Part shown: piece after piece, positions 38,525 through 48,364 of the stretch
Layout: every line of letters begins with the position of its first letter
Position numbering within the stretch: position 1 is the stretch's first letter
From: Tipula vernalis
Lineage: Eukaryota; Arthropoda; Insecta; Diptera; Tipulidae
Length of the DNA stretch: 64,000 bases
Assembly: GCA_958295665.1 (NCBI GenBank)
Contig: OY282560.1
Location: forward strand, 45,012,333-45,076,332
Reading direction: 5' to 3'
The notes under the pieces: model-generated
What the model was told of the DNA's origin: nothing
Databases searched by the model: none
What the model saw: only the letters and a program-made list of their open reading frames with translations
Translations under genes and position numbers: made by a program

Positions 38525-39570
38525 TCGGGCTTTGCTCTTCTTTATCATTCAGCGTAGTAGCTTTTTTGCGGATTTATGTTCAGCGGATAGCCGGTTAGCT
38601 TCGGTACGGTCTGTTGCTCGCTGAGCTTTCCGCCGGCTTGCTAAACATGTCTTACGTGCTGCTGCGATTTCTGCTGTCCACCAATATGCAGAAGGCCTTC
38701 CGTGGCGTGGTCTCCTCTTTGGCATGGATGCCTCACATGCCGAGCCAATGAGACCCATAGTAGAAGCTACCACCGCTTCGGTGGTAGCTTACCACCTGAG
38801 CTACTTTCTGCTATCTGCCGCCTACTTTTCGTCAGTTCCTCCATAAACCGCTCCACATCCAGCCTTTGCAGGTTCCACCTGTGAAGTTTAACCGGCGTGT
38901 CAATCCGCTGTCTTCTGCCAACCTCAAATTGGATGTATTGGTGGTCACTGCCGCAATAATCCTCCATAACCATCCAGTTATGGGTGTGCGGAACTAGGGC
39001 CTCCGATGTGATATCTGGTATCGTCTCTGTATACCCTGGTCGGCGAAAGGTTGCCACAGAGCCGCTATTCAGCACCAAGAGTCCTGCTCTGGCAGCCATC
39101 TCCAGAATAAGTCTACCTCTTGTGTCGGGGTTTGGCATTCCCCACTCGAGTGCTCTCGCTTTGAAACCTCCGGCCACCACCAAATGCCCAGACATTGCGG
39201 CTATCTCGTCCTCCAGAGCATCCAGCTTTGCTCCAAACTCTGCGATTCTTTCGTTCGGGGTGAAGTAGCTACTTACGTAGGTTATACCTGCTGCTTTCAC
39301 CCAGACGAAGCCCCTTCCTGCTCCTTGATTTTCGGCGAAAACTTCACCGCTAGGTATCCATATTGCCGCTGTACCGAGCAAGTCGGCGTACCATCCTGTG
39401 GATTGCTTATCTCGGTACTGTTCGCTTAGCATAAGCAACTCGAACCCTTTTTCCGCTACCAGCTGATGCAAGAGTTGCTCAGCCGTTTTGCTCCTATGCA
39501 TATTCCTTTGCAGAATACGGGTCATTTTCGGCTCTTGACCGCCTCTAGTGTCTCCCGGTATACTTGGCAC
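38525..39570 (-). pseudogene. R1-clade ORF2: apurinic-like endonuclease and linker
   Basis: This is the N-terminal half of ORF2, which nicks the target DNA. Motifs from about 39,540 downwards: ILQRNMHRSKTAEQLL (Asn motif), LMLSEQYRDK (catalytic Glu), GAGRGFVWVKAAGITYVSSY, and GGFKARALEWGMPNPDTRG, where the usual GDFNA-type Asp and Asn are Gly and Lys. Then come IPDITSEAL and YCGSDHQYIQFEV (SDH). A stop near 38,767 is followed by linker in another frame (WWTAEIAAARKTCLASRR, 38,549-38,773) and by KSKARSWKKLIEDIDGDPWG. The substituted GDFN motif should kill nuclease activity even without the stop. The start overlaps the ORF1 end by about 49 bp. Confidence 0.85.
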
Positions 39571-40781
39571 TTGCCGGAACCTGGGAAATGATTTAGCTGT
39601 GCCTGATCAATTCCCCTATCATTGCACAATATACAATTTGCCGCGGTGGTACACCCTCTTGCCTTGTGACCGACAGCGAGACATTTGTAGCACAGTTTGC
39701 TTCTATCTGGACCTATGCAATTCTTAGCCATATGGCCATATCCGGAGCACCTGAAACATCGTGTGACAACGATCCTCTCCCACACTCTGCAATATACCCA
39801 GCCTATCTTCAACCTCCCTTTATTGAGTAGTTTGGCTGCCCACTTCTCCTCTATCTCTGTGATAGCCAATTGCTGTCCCCTAAATCCAGGGAAGAGGTTG
39901 ACTTTAATCGGGCCCGCCTATGGGATTTCCCTTTTTAAAGCCGCCACAACTTCTTGAACAGTGGTGAAGCCGTCTAAGTCGCGAATCTCCACCGACACCT
40001 TTGGCTTTAGAGTTAGGATCGTTGCCTGGCCTCCCAAGGCGGGTCTCAGCGCCTCACAAAATCCCTCTTTGTTTTTGGATTTCGATCCTAATTCCAGGAC
40101 GACGTCACCTGCTCTGGTCTGCCGGATTTTCTGAACCACCGCCTCTGTTTCGGGATTTACCTTGCTACGCATTTCCGCTACCACTTTTGCGTAAGTCTTC
40201 CCTTCCGCTGGCCTTATTATAAGCGCCTCAGGTCGGAACCTACGACGCTTCCCACGCCTTTTCCTCATCCTTTTTTGTGTGACCTCGCGTTCGTCATTGG
40301 GTCTGCTATTTTCCGACCCATTACACTCAGCTGCCTTTGCTTCCAAGTTTGACCGTCTCCTCTCCCTCCTGGACCGCGGGTTTTCCTATAAAGCTTTTCC
40401 CGCTCCTTCCGGTGTTTGGGTCTCATCCCTAATCTTTTTCTCCTGTAGCTCCTTTTGTTCTGCAGGGCTCGTAGCAGGTGTTTTTTTACTACCGGCTGCG
40501 TTGGGGGTATCGGGAGCTTCCTGCAATTCTGTACCATTTGATAAATGAGCTTCCGGTCTCTTCTGAATACGGGCGACGTCAGTGATGGCATCAAGAGCAC
40601 CCTCCAGCTCCACCAGTCCTGTCTTGATATCATTAGATATATTCTTTTGTCTGAGAGTGGCCCTCTTTATCTTATCGATGATGCTCTTGCACCTCTGCAG
40701 TAACGCGCCCTGGTCTAAGCTTTCCACCAGAGTATCAGTTCTGTCCGGCGGGATATGTTGAGAGGCCCCAGCCGAAAACAC
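39522..40781 (-). pseudogene. R1-clade ORF1 (Gag-like) with three zinc knuckles
   Basis: ORF1 of R1-type elements is an RNA-binding protein that forms the retrotransposition particle. The N-terminal third (40,386-40,781) is polar and helix-prone (LLQRCKSIIDKIKRATLRQK). The usable frame there begins at a GTG just after a TGA; the nearby ATG is out of frame by one. After a frame change comes a basic stretch KRMRKRRGKRRRFRPEAL and then AEGKTYAKVVAEM. The C-terminus carries CFRCSGYGHMAKNC and CYKCLAVGHKARGC (CX2CX4HX4C) and a third motif starting CILCNDRG. A stop near 39,918 splits the frame from the knuckle part (39,522-39,869). It ends just inside the ORF2 start, as in R1. Confidence 0.85.
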
Positions 40782-40799
40782 GCATCATTTTATCGTATC

Positions 40800-42600
40800 T
40801 TTATAAAACGTTTACCTTTTCTAAGCACGAATGGGGTATCTACATACTACTACCTAAAAACGCAGCAACTACTTGTGCGAATATCAAACTAATTCGAACC
40901 AATAAAACAACCAGTAAAGAGAACTGCAGGCAATCAGATCTGTAAGTGAAACTACAACAGGCATAACCTAGTCAAAAGTACCTAAGGGACCTAATCAATA
41001 AAAAGCACCCGTACCACCTTAACAAGCAGCCAAGCACTAACAAAATCGAAAGCTTACTCCAAAGCCGCGGGAAGAAAGAGGTTAAAAGAAGGTCAAATTG
41101 GAAATAAACTATCGCAAAAACGTATAGAGGACAGAAAAACGATGCTTTGTTTGGAGAAAAAAAAAGCAAATATAAAAACGATATTCAACGAATACAATGA
41201 AAATGATGACAAAATATTAACAACGGTCGCACGTCGCACCTCTAAAGCGGATTCACACATATCTCGACACACGGAAGGAGATAAAATGGATTTTCTATAC
41301 GCTGGTAGAAGGGATGCGCCAGCGTTTACATAATAACGCTGTCGGAAGATAAAGGCAACGAGGAAACACTCAACAAGAAAAATGCAGCTGGATTTCAACT
41401 CAGATGCGCTTAAGAATATTTCCAGCATCGGGGCCCTTCAAGCGTCAACGATATATGGGAAGGACAATACAAAACTATTCAAAAGACAACACATCCTCAT
41501 GCACCAGATTTGTCAAAAATTGTATCTATATATTATTCATTCGAAACCAACAACAGATCCAAAGAATATGTAAACCTTAAAAAATGGTAGTTGGAAAAAG
41601 AGCTCGAAGAAGACGAACAATCGTTAAACGTTTACTTTAGAGAAGATTATTAAGGGAAGTTGTGCCGCACACAATCACCGCCTTACAAAAAGATGAACAA
41701 ACCTTTCCTTTTTAAATAAAAGTAATGAAGTGGACTGTATAAATTTTTTATTTGATTTTATTTTTAATTTTATTATTTTTTATTACAATGCGGTTAATTG
41801 TGCTTGACGTGTTGCACATAGGAAATCTCGACTTGCAGTGTTCGTTTTGTCCAACACACATTTTATTTTCTTCCGTCGAGCATTCCTTACAATTGTTTTT
41901 TTTTGTTTCTTTTACGTCTACAAATTGAGTTACATTTTTAGTACAGCGGATCTAGTACTATTTTGTTTTAATTATTTGAACAATATGTCAAAACACAAAT
42001 TGTCAACACGGCTAAGGTAAATATTTACATAAATTCTTACCTAAAATTGGTTATAATTAATATTAAATAAACTAAATTTACATTTATCTTTCAGTTTACG
42101 ATAGTTCTAAAGGGGTTACATCTTTTAAATAACAGATAAGTATTATTTACGTATTAATTTATGTACATTAAATGTTAATCAAATTTTGTTTTTATTTCAG
42201 GTTATAATTACATACAAAGTGAATTACAGGTTCGCTTCGTATTGCGCGAACCTTTGGAATGTTGTGAATTTTCTTTCCTTTGCAGTCGTACTGTATCAAA
42301 CCAGTGAATTGTGAATTATATTTATTATGTGTATTAAATAGTGTAGCGTAACAAAATTATGTATAATAAATCGTTGTATGTTGAAGAAAATATTCTTTTC
42401 ATTTTTCTTCCTGATTTTCGGTCGCTATCAAACAGAAGTTACAATAAGTAGCGGGAGTTATAATAATAATAATTATTATTATTACTGATGGGCTATGAAG
42501 GCGTTCAAGACATCTCGCAGTACAACCTCAAAGATCTTTTGTGCTTGGACCCTTCTCAATTAGTCAATATTCAGGCTCTAAATGAACATGATTATACTAC
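40800..42600. other. Unassigned stretch between two LINEs
   Basis: No recognisable gene. 40,800-41,700 is A-rich on the plus strand and may include the R1-like element's 5' UTR. Two short plus-strand frames (41,142-41,333 and 41,382-41,573) match nothing I know. 41,700-42,450 is AT-rich and contains a perfect 8-bp hairpin, AGGTTCGC/GCGAACCT, near 42,230. It ends in a (TAA)n(TTA)n microsatellite at 42,461-42,484. An LTR-like origin was considered, but no termini or primer-binding site could be defined. Confidence 0.4.
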
Positions 42601-42629
42601 CGGTTGGTATGTGGTACATACTATCTGGG

Positions 42630-43614
42630 CTCATTGTTCTCCCTCCTAAATATTCCTATCTCCACCCAGTCTCCCGTCTTTGATCTATCTGTAAACCAGA
42701 CCAATGACCCTATATTGGGCCCTACATTGGAGACCGCATCACTTGCCTTTGATTATGATAGCCACATCATCCACAAATCCATGGATATCAAACGCATGGC
42801 TACTCAGAAGGGCTGGTAGTCTGTCAATAACCAATAACCATAATAAAGGAGACAGTAGGGCTCTTTGGGGACAACCCTTTATAACCCTGATGTTACTGAC
42901 TAACCACCTAAACTGGCTGTAACGATGTTCCAACAAGGAGCGGTTCCACCGTAGTAGGCGGAAGCCCCGTTTCCTTTGCTGCCCTCTCTATCGATCCATA
43001 GGATGTAATATCAAACGCCCCCTCAATGTCCACAAAGGCGCAAAGGGCAATTTCTTTATGTCCCACCGGTATTTCAATCTTCATGACTAGACCGCTAAGA
43101 GCCATCACAGTGGATTTACCACCCGAAACGATGTGAGACTTATTGATCGATATGCCTTGGGCTCGGTGTCCGGACAACCACCTCTCTTTGATGTAAAAAC
43201 CACATTTATTTTCCTCCAAAATTTCGGAATATAGATAAAACCATAATTTGCCCATAACATCTGGATCGAGCTGGGGAGTATTTCCACAATACCTTTTTGA
43301 AGTAAAGCCGGTAAGATGCCATCCCCTACAGCGGATTTAAAAGGTTTGAAAGAGCCAATAGTCAATCTCACCTTACTGCGTGTGAAAATTTTCCCAGAGA
43401 GACCCCAGATCCTATTGTACGGTGCGTAGACTACCTCACTTGGAAGGTCATGCGGGTCCTCTTGAGCTCCTACCACTATTGAATCCGAAAACTGGGTATC
43501 GAACAGTACCTCTAAGGTTCCCTTCCCGTTTTCAGCGAACCTCCCATTTTCCATCTGAAGAAGTCCTAAACCATTTGAGCGATCCCTAGAAAGGAGTTTC
43601 ATTGATTCCCTCAA
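42630..43614 (-). pseudogene. LOA-like ORF2: reverse transcriptase plus RNase H stub
   Basis: Motifs on the minus strand, in order: LEVLFDTQFSDSIV (pre-RT linker), SFKPFKSAVGDGILPALLQ, YRSISLTSF, then after a frame change CAFVDIEGAFDITSYGSIE (motif A). Then come the degraded motif B GCPQRALLSPLLWLL and the catalytic box GFVDDVAIII. The box is FVDD instead of YADD or YTDD. Immediately after it the frame jumps into FTDRSKTGDWVEIGIF (about 42,638-42,697), the first strand of an RNase H domain with Gly of TDGSK changed to Arg. The thumb and connection are therefore deleted. At least three frame changes make it a dead copy. Confidence 0.75.
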
Positions 43615-44250
43615 AGAAATTAGTCCAGGTAGACCTTTTGGATCTTCTTAGTTCGAGATTATATTCTGTCAAGGCCATCTTCTCAATTTTTTCCTATCTT
43701 ATTGGAATCTTTTAGCTTCACCGGTTAGCTGTTCTCGTAAGCCAAGTGTATAGTTATGTAGCTGATTTAAACAGAACTCCAATCCCTCTGGAGACTCTAT
43801 ATTCCCCAGTCGGTTAGTTTTGAAATTCTAATCTCGAAATCGAAGCTGATATGCATGTGATCCGATAAGGAGGCCTCATGTCAGTTTTTTAACTAAATTG
43901 CTTAAATGCAGACTAGCAAGTGTCAAATCTCGAACCTATTGCCTAATCGCATTAATAAAAGTACTTTTCTTTCCTCTATTGACAAAGCCTACATTATTTG
44001 TAATCAAAAACTCAAATAGGTACTCACCCCTGTTATTGATGTCTGTGGTGCCCACGCCTTGTGGTGTGCGTTCGCATCGCATTCTATCAGGTAGGCCAGC
44101 CAGGAAAGTAAGCGAAGGCCATTATAGCCTCCTGTGTGCCTGTTTCCCCAGAACCTCCACGGCCGCTCTTTGACTCTCGGTTCCGTTACAATAATCAACT
44201 ACCCACTTGATTAAATGATTTTTAATATGTTTCGAAGATTGTAAGAGAAT

Positions 44251-44327
44251 TCAATCCAGTTTCGAACTGATGAGCTTATGATTATGAAAAAATCAATCTT
44301 CTCATCAGGCCGCGGCGACTGGACTGA
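44251..44327 (-). ncRNA. Candidate type III hammerhead ribozyme
   Basis: On the minus strand the order is TCAGTCCAGT-C, GCCGCGGC, CTGATGA, G-AA...TT-C, GAAA, CTGGATTGA. All elements of a type III hammerhead are present. Helix III is 10 pairs including one G-U and joins the sequence before the cleavage site to that after GAAA. The cleavage site is GTC (after 44,317). Helix I is GCC/GGC. The invariant CTGATGA (plus-strand 44,302-44,308) and GAAA boxes are intact, and helix II starts with the expected G-C then two A-T pairs. Caveats: helix I has only a 2-base loop or two pairs with a tetraloop, helix II is short with a large loop, and CTCATCAG inside that loop could pair with the CTGATGAG core. 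Confidence 0.45.
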
Positions 44328-44482
44328 TTATACCACAATTTACATTCTATATATACAGAATGTGGTGTGATTTAAGTACTAGCGAATCGTACTAATACAG
44401 ATGAAATCTCTTACAATTTTTTCTTCTTCACGATATTCACACTGCTCTGTGTGTAAGCTAATTTTTACTTTTTTTTATTATT

Positions 44483-44518
44483 TTTTTTGTTGAATGTTAA
44501 TTAACATTCAACAAAAAA
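44483..44518. repeat. Perfect 36-bp palindrome
   Basis: TTGAATGTTAATTAACATTC and six or more flanking bases on each side form an uninterrupted 18-bp inverted repeat centred at 44,500/44,501, just inside the right end of the 314-bp insertion. It may be a structural terminus of that element. Confidence 0.8.
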
Positions 44519-45024
44519 TTAATAAAAACTACCCACTTGATTTTCTATACCTCTAATTTGGTTACCTGTCACCCATGGCTTCTGGATTAGGGACATGCCA
44601 ATGTTTTGGCATATAAACCTGCGACAAAGGACATCCGAGGACGCCTTTGCATGATGCAGGTTTATTTGTAGGCAGACGATATGTGTCTTCATTTTCCACA
44701 AGACCTCTTGAGAAGGCCCGGATCAGCCTTCTTTACCGCTCCACCATCACCCTTTGCTGCAGTTTTTTTATTTTTTTTATTTTTTATTTATTTATTTAAC
44801 AACTAGTTAGTTACAAAATATTTTGTTACATAACACTGTAAGTAACTATCGGTTGTAAGTAACTATCGGTTTTTTACAATAAGCGCACTGAACAATGAAA
44901 AACGAATAAAACAAAATCTAACTTTAAGTTGAAATTTATATGACAATAGTAAAATAGTGCATTAAAAATGAAGATAAAATTTGGAATACCATAATCACAT
45001 CAGCAAATCATTACATTACTCTTA

Positions 45025-47850
45025 TTAACCTTTAAGGTAGTTTCTAAGACATTTCTTAAATAAGTTAATGTTCTCAATTCCTTTTATTTCTCTAGGCAAT
45101 GCGTTATACGCTTTAAGTCCTTTATATAGAATATTATTCTCTCTCGAATTCGTATTGAAGAAATCAAGATGGAAATGCGATCGCCGTCTTGTCCCATATG
45201 AATGCATATCAGAGGTGTGAAAAAGAGGTCGATTAAACTTTATTAACCCTTTAAGAATTTTAAATATTATTATTATGAGTTCGTATTCTACTATCTTCGT
45301 GAATCTTAGTTGTGGTATTTTTTGGAAAAGTTCATTTGTTGGATGCCTTAGTGGCAGGTGGTATATGTGTTTTAGTGATTTTTTTTGCAGTACCTCTAGT
45401 TCTTCTCGCCGGAATCCAGCGCAACTACCCCATACGGGGTTAAGGTATGTTAATTGAGTTAAGATGTATGAATTATAGATAAGTAACAGAGAAGCTCTGG
45501 GCAAAATTTGCTTAAGTTTTTTGATCGAAAATATATACGGACGAATCTTGGATTTGATCATCTCAATATGGTGATTCCATTTTAGTTTGGTATCCAAGAT
45601 TAAATCCAAATATTTGAAAACCTCAACACGTTGTATTACAACACCATCATAAAAGATATTGTATTCATTAGCAGATTCTGAGATTTTTTTATTTGTGAAA
45701 ATCATATATGTAATCTTTTTAGCGTTTAATTGAAGTCTGCTTTCGTTGAGCCACAGGTTTAGCAAGTTCAGATCCGTTTGCAATTCATGAAAAAGATTTC
45801 CTAGATTTGTGTTACTATACTTGAGAACTGCATCGTCAGCATATAATTGAATTGTTCCCTTGAAATTTAGTTTACAGATATCATTAATTTAGATGTTAAA
45901 AAGAATCGGACCAAGTATGGAGCCTTGTGGTACACCCTTTGTGATATACAACGAATCAATTTCTATCTGGTTTACAGCTACAACTTGAGGACGGGAAGTA
46001 AGATAAGACCGGAACCAAGACAACTGCATCGGCTCAAGCTTCAAAGCCTGAAGCTTGAGGAGCACTATGTCGTGATCTACCGAGTCAAACGCCTTTCTTA
46101 GGTCTAGAAAAAGACAAGCTACAATCTGTTTTTTATCAATATTCTCCGAAATAAAATGTGTTAGTTCGAGACATGCCGCTTGAGTACTAGATGCTATAGT
46201 AAAACCATACTGTTCTTTAGCAATAATTTTATTAGTATTTAGAAAATGTGTAAGGCGAACTCTCACTATTTTTTCGTATACTTTGGATATGGAATTTAAA
46301 ATAGAAATAGGTCTATAATTAGTCGGCAATAATACATCCCCATCTTTGTACACTGGTACAACTCTTGCCATTTTCAGTTTATCTGGAAAATATCCTTGTG
46401 CGATTGATTAATTGATCAAGTGGGTTAATGCTCTCTTCAACTTTTCTTGGAAAAATTGAAGGAACTTACTTGATATTCCATCCCGTCCAGAAGCTGCTGC
46501 CGTCTTCAGATGTTTAATGATATGAGTTACCTCTTCTTCGCTCACATTACCCAGATTCAATTCAACATCCACATTCTGTTCTGGAATAACTAAATTAACA
46601 GGTGGCCAGGGAAAATCACACGCATGTATTAAACACGAATTCATCTCATTTGCCACTACCACAGGGTGATCAACTATCAAACCATCTATATTAAGGGAGA
46701 TCATTTTGGTTACCAGTTCACGTTTCTTATTACATATCGCTAGCTTTACCAGGCTCCAAAATTCTTTAGCGTTTCATTACAACCACTTAATTTAGATGAA
46801 AAATACTCTCGTTTAGCTTTTCGAGTTCTGGTTACAATAGTGGTTTTCAGATAATTAAACCTTTCACTCAGATGCTTGAAATCTGGATACTTGATTTTAA
46901 GCCTAAACAATTTCTCTCTCATCCTAATATCTTGGTACAAATCTTGAGTCATCCAAGGTTGTTTGAAGCGTGATCGTCGAGTAACTGGCTTGTTTTGTGT
47001 ATATGCTTTAACCATTCTCTCAAGATCGCAGATGAGTTCGTCCAGACTACGACACTTGTCTATGTTTTCCCACAAGTGACTAATATCAGCTAAATAATAA
47101 TTAAAAATTTTTAAATTGTGACCTTGCTCATTTTTGGCAATGTGTAAGCTTATTTTGATCTGAATTGCTCTATGGTCTGAAAAAGATACATCCTCCAATG
47201 AAAACCTACGTATTATCCCAATTTGATCTGTTAAAACATGGTCGATTACGGTTGAAGTTGTATTACATATTCTAGTGGCATATTTGGGATCCATTTTATT
47301 TACTAGTAAAAAACCATTTGAAGATAAAATATCCAAATATTGACCCACTTTAGAGTTTGTTGATTCTAAAATATTTAAGTTAAGGTCCACTAACACCATT
47401 GCTCTCGGAAACCTTTCCATAATACCTTCAAACTCGTTTAGAAATTTGTCAATTTGCGATCCTGGGCTTCTATATACACTAATTAAGTGCATATTTGTTT
47501 TAAATAATTTCAGAACTAGGTAATTACTCTTATCTTCATCTTACTCAAAAGCAACTGAACATTCAATATTTTTCTTAATCAAAACGCATACTACCACCCC
47601 CCCCCCCCCCCCTACCATCACGACAGCTATGGAATACATTGTAATTTGGTATATTTATTAAAAATACCTAATTAGATTGCACCCAAGATTCAACAAGAAC
47701 AATAATTTCGATCTCATAATTAAAAAATGAAAGAAAATTTTCCAACTCACGAACTTTCGTCTTCAAACCCCTGATATTAAAATATAAAACACTTGCGCAA
47801 TCCGCTTCCACTCGTTCATCGCAATACTGGAATCCGACTTCGTATTTCAC
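45025..47850 (-). pseudogene. CR1-like ORF2: endonuclease-reverse transcriptase
   Basis: Endonuclease motifs from the N-terminus: YFNIRGLKTKVREL (Asn), IIVLVESWVQSN (Glu), CRDG followed by a G16 tract, HLISVYRSPGSQ, LVDLNLNILEST (the GDFN-type motif, Gly changed to Val), VIDHVLTD and FSDHRAIQI. RT motifs: GRDGISSKFLQFF, MARVVPVYKDGD, YRPISILNSISKVYEK, EQYGFTIASSTQAAC, FLDLRKAFDSVDHD (A), GVPQGSILGPILF (B), LYADDAVLKY (C, both Asp present), FKYLDLILDTKLKWNHH. The C-terminal domain runs to 45,025. Lesions: stops at about 47,668, 47,540, 46,408 and 45,888, a one-base shift near 46,755 and a slipped G tract at 47,597-47,612. Apart from these the frame is continuous, so this was recently a working ORF2. 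Confidence 0.88.
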
Positions 47851-47857
47851 ATCACAT

Positions 47858-48073
47858 ATACTAAAGATACATGTTAAACCGAAAGTTGTCTGACTGAAAA
47901 TGTCCGAGATAAATTCAACATTAAAACGGCGGCTTGATTGAAAGCAAAGATTATTAACAAGAAGATCTTTTTGTTAATAATCTTTGCTTTCAGTCAAGCC
48001 GCCGTGTACATGTTGAATTTATCTCGGACGTTTTCAGTCAGACCACTTTCGGTTTAACATGTATCTTTAGTAA
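47858..48073. mobile_element. Palindromic MITE with TA flanks
   Basis: About 101-bp arms (47,860-47,960 and 47,971-48,071) form a near-perfect hairpin with a 10-bp loop. The termini are CTAAAGATACATG and its complement. Each end is flanked by TA, the target duplication of Tc1/mariner-type transposons, so this looks like a mariner-derived foldback MITE. It lies in the spacer between ORF1 and ORF2 of the CR1-like element, ending beside the ORF2 start. It has no coding content. The palindrome is seen directly; the superfamily is inferred from the TA alone. Confidence 0.75.
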
Positions 48074-48364
48074 TAGTAGTTCCGCCACTTGAGCAGTATC
48101 CTCTAAATTTTTATTTTCATCTGTCATAAATAGAAAAATGAAAAAAATTAAAGAAACAGCTGATCGGTTAAATGTAAATAAATGTGAACGGTTTAATGTG
48201 AACAAAACAAAAAACAGAAAACAAAAAAAAACTGACCAGATTAAGTTAATTAATTTTAAAGTTAGTTAATGTACATATAATGTATACTGTAAAATGAAAT
48301 TATAAGTGAATAAAAGAATATTATAATTTGATGATGTGAGGTGTAAAATATACAAATGTGTAGT

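Larger units (their letters stand above)
36408..40790 (-). mobile_element. R1-clade non-LTR retrotransposon, nearly full length, decayed
   Basis: A two-ORF LINE runs on the minus strand: ORF1 (39,522-40,781), ORF2 endonuclease (about 38,767-39,570), RT (37,178-38,522), C-terminal zinc finger (36,620-36,937), 3' UTR, then a poly(A) tail (36,408-36,422). Protein motifs and the short ORF1/ORF2 overlap are those of the R1 clade (R1, Waldo, RT1, TRAS/SART relatives). It is much more GC-rich than its surroundings. The flanks are not 28S rDNA, so this is either a non-rDNA R1 relative or a displaced copy. No confident target duplication was found, and the 5' limit is uncertain because sequence up to about 41,700 is unassigned. 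Several frameshifts make it non-autonomous. Confidence 0.88.
44213..44526. mobile_element. 314-bp non-autonomous insertion with 16-bp target duplication
   Basis: The insertion is bracketed by a perfect 16-bp direct repeat AACTACCCACTTGATT at 44,197-44,212 and 44,527-44,542, inside an otherwise recognisable LOA-like endonuclease. It has no coding capacity. It contains a hammerhead-ribozyme-like fold on the minus strand (44,251-44,327), a partial hairpin near 44,333-44,368 (ACATTCT and AGAATGT around a TATA-rich loop), and a perfect 36-bp palindrome near its right end (44,483-44,518). The long target duplication implies LINE-type or Penelope-type target-primed insertion rather than a cut-and-paste transposon. 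I do not recognise a named family; a Penelope-like terminal repeat or another small ribozyme-bearing retroelement is my best guess. Confidence 0.75.
43960..44701 (-). pseudogene. LOA-like ORF2: endonuclease remnant split by an insertion
   Basis: The upstream half (44,519-44,701) reads LQINLHHAKASSDVLCRRF and MSLIQKPWVTGNQIRGIEN, the N-terminal Asn and Glu motifs of the apurinic-like endonuclease, with catalytic Glu replaced by Gln in IQKPW (usually QEPW). The downstream half (44,004-44,198) contains ECDANAHHKAW, equivalent to the CDANAHH motif. The two halves are separated by the 314-bp insertion at 44,213-44,526. Beyond 43,960 the SDH end could not be found. The enzyme would nick target DNA in an intact element; here it is inactive. 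Confidence 0.7.
42620..44760 (-). mobile_element. LOA-like non-LTR retrotransposon fragment
   Basis: On the minus strand, endonuclease remnants (44,701 down to 43,960), the EN-RT linker, RT (43,614-42,740) and the start of RNase H (about 42,697-42,638) lie in the order of a LOA/I-type ORF2. The closest relative in the window is the plus-strand element at 58,720-62,865. ORF1 is missing: the fragment stops at about 44,760, where the 3' tail of the CR1-like element begins. About 740 bp between the RT catalytic box and RNase H are deleted compared with the plus-strand copy. A 314-bp insertion splits the endonuclease. Confidence 0.75.

Noticed and set aside
42100..42480. 5' LTR followed by primer-binding site
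   Set aside because: AATAAA and a hairpin are present, but no TG...CA termini or tRNA complement could be identified.
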